Of a DNA stretch of 64,000 nt, positions 62,113 through 64,000 are shown piece by piece (position 1 is the first letter of the stretch; each line of letters begins with the position of its first letter). Origin of the DNA: Novosphingobium olei (GTDB lineage: Bacteria; Pseudomonadota; Alphaproteobacteria; Sphingomonadales; Sphingomonadaceae). A program made the translations under genes and the position numbers. The DNA is taken from the NCBI RefSeq assembly GCF_012927405.1, contig NZ_JABBGM010000003.1:1-64000 (forward strand). Reading direction: 5' to 3'. The notes beneath the pieces are model-generated. The model ran no database searches. It was not told the origin of the DNA and worked only from the letters and a program-made list of their open reading frames with translations.

Positions 62113-62982
62113 ATGGTCCAACCCGTCATCAAGGCGTTCTTCGACGAGCCAACCAACACGATCAGCTATCTGGTCGGCGATCCCGCAACGCGGACTGCGG
62201 CCGTGATCGATCCGGTTCTCGATTTTGACATGCCGAGCGGTGTGGCCGATACGCGTTCGGCCGAGCGCATCCTCGCCTTCGCACGCGAGCAGGGCTGGCG
62301 GATAGAAATGGTGCTGGAGACCCACGCCCATGCCGATCACCTGTCGGCCGCCCCCTTCATCAAGGCGCATACCGGCGCATGGATCGGGATCGGTGCCCAT
62401 ATTCGCGACGTGCAGAAAATCTTCCGCCCCGTGTTCGCAATGGACGACCTCAAGACGGATGGTTCAGATTTCGATCGCCTGTTCGAAGATGGCGATCGAT
62501 TCCCCATTGGCGAGTTGGAAGTCGAAGTGCTGCACGTCCCCGGGCACACTCCGGCCGACGTCGCCTATCTTATCGGCGATGCCGCGTTCGTCGGCGATAC
62601 GCTGTTCATGCCCGACTACGGCACCGCCCGCGCAGACTTCCCTGGCGGCGATGCCCGCACGCTTTACCGCTCGATCCGGCGTCTGCTGAGCCTGCCGGAC
62701 ACGACGCGCCTGTTCCTCTGCCACGATTACAAGGCACCGGGTCGCAATGACTATCGCTGGGAGACGACCGTGGGCGAGCAGCGCCGATCGAGCGTCCACG
62801 TCCATGATGGGGTGAGCGAGGACGAATTTGTCGCGATGCGCAACCAGCGTGACGCGCGACTGTCCGTGCCCAAGCTCCTGCTGCCCTCGATCCAGGTAAA
62901 CATCCGCGCGGGCCACTTCGATCAGGCCGAGGCGAACGGCGTCACATACCTTCGCATCCCGGTGAAGTGGAAAGCCAAATGA
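62113..62982 (+). CDS. MBL-fold persulfide dioxygenase-like hydrolase (BLH)
   Basis: 289 residues. Metallo-beta-lactamase fold with metal motif THAHADHLSAA, a later histidine in HVPGHTPADV, the ligand aspartate in FVGDTLF and a histidine in FLCHDYK. The extended C-terminal half matches BLH/ETHE1-like persulfide dioxygenases that oxidise glutathione persulfide to sulfite. Divergent from the BigR-like regulator with a shared operator. GGAGG lies 7 bases upstream of ATG 62113. Confidence 0.92.
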   Translation: MVQPVIKAFFDEPTNTISYLVGDPATRTAAVIDPVLDFDMPSGVADTRSAERILAFAREQGWRIEMVLETHAHADHLSAAPFIKAHTGAWIGIGAHIRDVQKIFRPVFAMDDLKTDGSDFDRLFEDGDRFPIGELEVEVLHVPGHTPADVAYLIGDAAFVGDTLFMPDYGTARADFPGGDARTLYRSIRRLLSLPDTTRLFLCHDYKAPGRNDYRWETTVGEQRRSSVHVHDGVSEDEFVAMRNQRDARLSVPKLLLPSIQVNIRAGHFDQAEANGVTYLRIPVKWKAK

Positions 62983-63404
62983 GCCTTTGTTGTCCTCCAC
63001 GATGACTTCCTGGCCGCCCGCAACGGGTGCACGCGTCTGATCTCGAGGTTTGGTGGTCTGCTCTGCCGGGCGCAGCCCGCTGTCCTACAACGCCCCATCG
63101 CGCGTACCATAACCACCGCTCGATGTGCCGTCATTACCGCCCCGCTCCGACCCGGTTTCCTGACGCGTGCGTCAGATATCGGCGGTGCGCGAGGATAGGC
63201 TCTTTCCAACTATCTCTATAAATCAACCACTTACCAAGTTGACACTTTTCCCCAGAACACTGTCAACTTTGTCAACTTGGAGCCCCCCGGGCCTCCCGAA
63301 ATGCCGCACGGCAAGACGCCGCTGGTTTCCCTTGGCGAGGCCCCGCCCCTTCTGCATAGTTGTCCCCGCGCGCCCGTCAGAGGCCGACGACAAGAGAGAG
63401 AGCC
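62983..63404. other. 422-bp gap between MBL-fold gene and amidohydrolase
   Basis: No gene supported. It holds a small inverted repeat CTGACGC-GT-GCGTCAG at 63160-63175 and copy 2 of the CCAAGTTGACA repeat at 63234-63280. An AT-rich patch (63205-63240) may hold the amidohydrolase promoter. Confidence 0.5.
63234..63280. repeat. Dispersed repeat with CCAAGTTGACA ends, copy 2
   Basis: CCAAGTTGACA (63234-63244) and TGTCAACTTTGTCAACTTGG (63261-63280) are inverted ends, 16 bp apart at their inner edges. The right end repeats GTCAACTT twice, as in the copy at 30196-30215. Confidence 0.65.
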
Positions 63405-64000
63405 ATGCCTGAAGCCATTCTCGAACCAGACCTGCCGATCATCGATCCGCACCATCACCTGTGGGATCTGCGCCCGCTGATCGATTCCTTTCCCCAGCCG
63501 CGCCATCCGTTCATCGAGGCGCTGACGCTCGCGCCGTACTACACGTTCAACGAACTGCTGGCCGATACGCAATCGGGCCACAACGTCATCGGCACCGTGT
63601 TCATGGAGTGCGGCGCGTTCTACCGGTCCGGCGCGGACCAGGCCTACAAGCCGGTGGGCGAGGTCGAATACGTGAACGGCGTCGCCGCGCAGGGGGCAAG
63701 CGGGCTCTATGGCAACTACCGCCCCTGCGCCGGGATCATCGGCCATGCCGACATGACGCTGGGCGATGGCGCGAAGGGCGTGCTCGAAGCGCTCGTCGCC
63801 GCGGGGAACGGGCGTTTCAAGGGCATTCGCCACCAGGGCGCCTGGGATGCCGATCCCGACGTGCTCGGCCCCCCGTTCCACGCGACCGAAGGGCTCTACC
63901 ACAGCGATGCCTTCCGCGCGGGGTTCAAGCATCTGGGCGCCATGGGCCTCACCTTCGATGCCTGGGTGGTCGAACCCCAGCTTGACGACGTGATCGACCT
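63405..64000 (+). CDS. Amidohydrolase family protein (partial)
   Basis: The 5' 198 codons of a gene that leaves the window. IIDPHHHLWDLRPL at the N terminus is the metal-binding HxH of the amidohydrolase-2 superfamily (relatives act on lactones and decarboxylate aromatic acids); GNYRPCAGIIGHADM and RFKGIRHQGAWD are the next strands. AGAGAGAGAG lies before the ATG at 63405. Substrate unknown. Confidence 0.85.
   Translation, partial: MPEAILEPDLPIIDPHHHLWDLRPLIDSFPQPRHPFIEALTLAPYYTFNELLADTQSGHNVIGTVFMECGAFYRSGADQAYKPVGEVEYVNGVAAQGASGLYGNYRPCAGIIGHADMTLGDGAKGVLEALVAAGNGRFKGIRHQGAWDADPDVLGPPFHATEGLYHSDAFRAGFKHLGAMGLTFDAWVVEPQLDDVID

Overview
The window is high-GC alphaproteobacterial chromosome. 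The gene set and family types (S9 and M13 peptidases with secretion signals, DUF4170, DUF5818, COQ4, a large TonB receptor, short dispersed repeats) point to Sphingomonadales, most likely Novosphingobium or a close relative. This assignment comes from recognising protein families and composition, not from a database search.

Layout. (1) Positions 1 to about 6027 are the right end of an integrated mobile element, less GC-rich than the rest: a truncated methyltransferase/helicase, a TOPRIM primase-like protein, a lytic transglycosylase behind a perfect alphaproteobacterial SOS box, a DUF5818 protein and a tyrosine integrase. It ends in the displaced 3' half of a tRNA-Lys(CTT) gene, with homology starting at the anticodon loop. 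(2) 6.1-14.9 kb is accessory metabolism: an ABM-type monooxygenase, a 981-residue TonB-dependent receptor, a tightly coupled operon (APH-like phosphotransferase, DUF7064/7065-like protein, DUF1214, DUF1254) and a Tat-exported nucleoside hydrolase. (3) 15-27 kb holds enolase, a YqjD/YqjE-like envelope cluster, DUF4170, carA-carB-greA, a YqeY protein, a GIY-YIG gene bracketed by inverted REP-like repeats, and dnaG. (4) 27-34.4 kb holds rpoD, a DUF2059 protein, a repeat-rich 0.7-kb gap, rpiB, glyA, nrdR, a TrmJ-like methylase and rpsD. (5) 34.5-45.4 kb holds two unknowns, an S9 peptidase, tgt, a TSUP permease, an M13 peptidase, queA, a cyclophilin, coaD, ispA-type prenyl synthase and xseB. (6) 45.5-53.3 kb holds a membrane protein, enoyl-CoA hydratase, purL, DUF72, COQ4, a YedZ/MsrQ-like haem membrane protein, serB and miaA. 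(7) 53.4-60.4 kb is branched-chain amino-acid synthesis: ilvB, ilvN, ilvC and leuA, the last preceded by a short leucine-rich leader peptide. An I78 inhibitor lipoprotein and an epoxide hydrolase lie between ilvC and leuA. (8) 60.4-63 kb is a BigR/SqrR-type sulfide-response locus: TauE permease, rhodanese-DUF2892, ArsR regulator and, divergently, a persulfide-dioxygenase-like MBL protein, with a palindromic operator candidate between them. An amidohydrolase runs off the right edge.

Most of the window is ordinary core genome. The parts most worth attention are the element end (SOS box, att core with near-perfect inverted repeats, helicase cut at a 20-bp palindrome), the four-gene phosphotransferase/DUF operon with its operator candidate, the leuA leader, the sulfide locus, and two families of short dispersed repeats.
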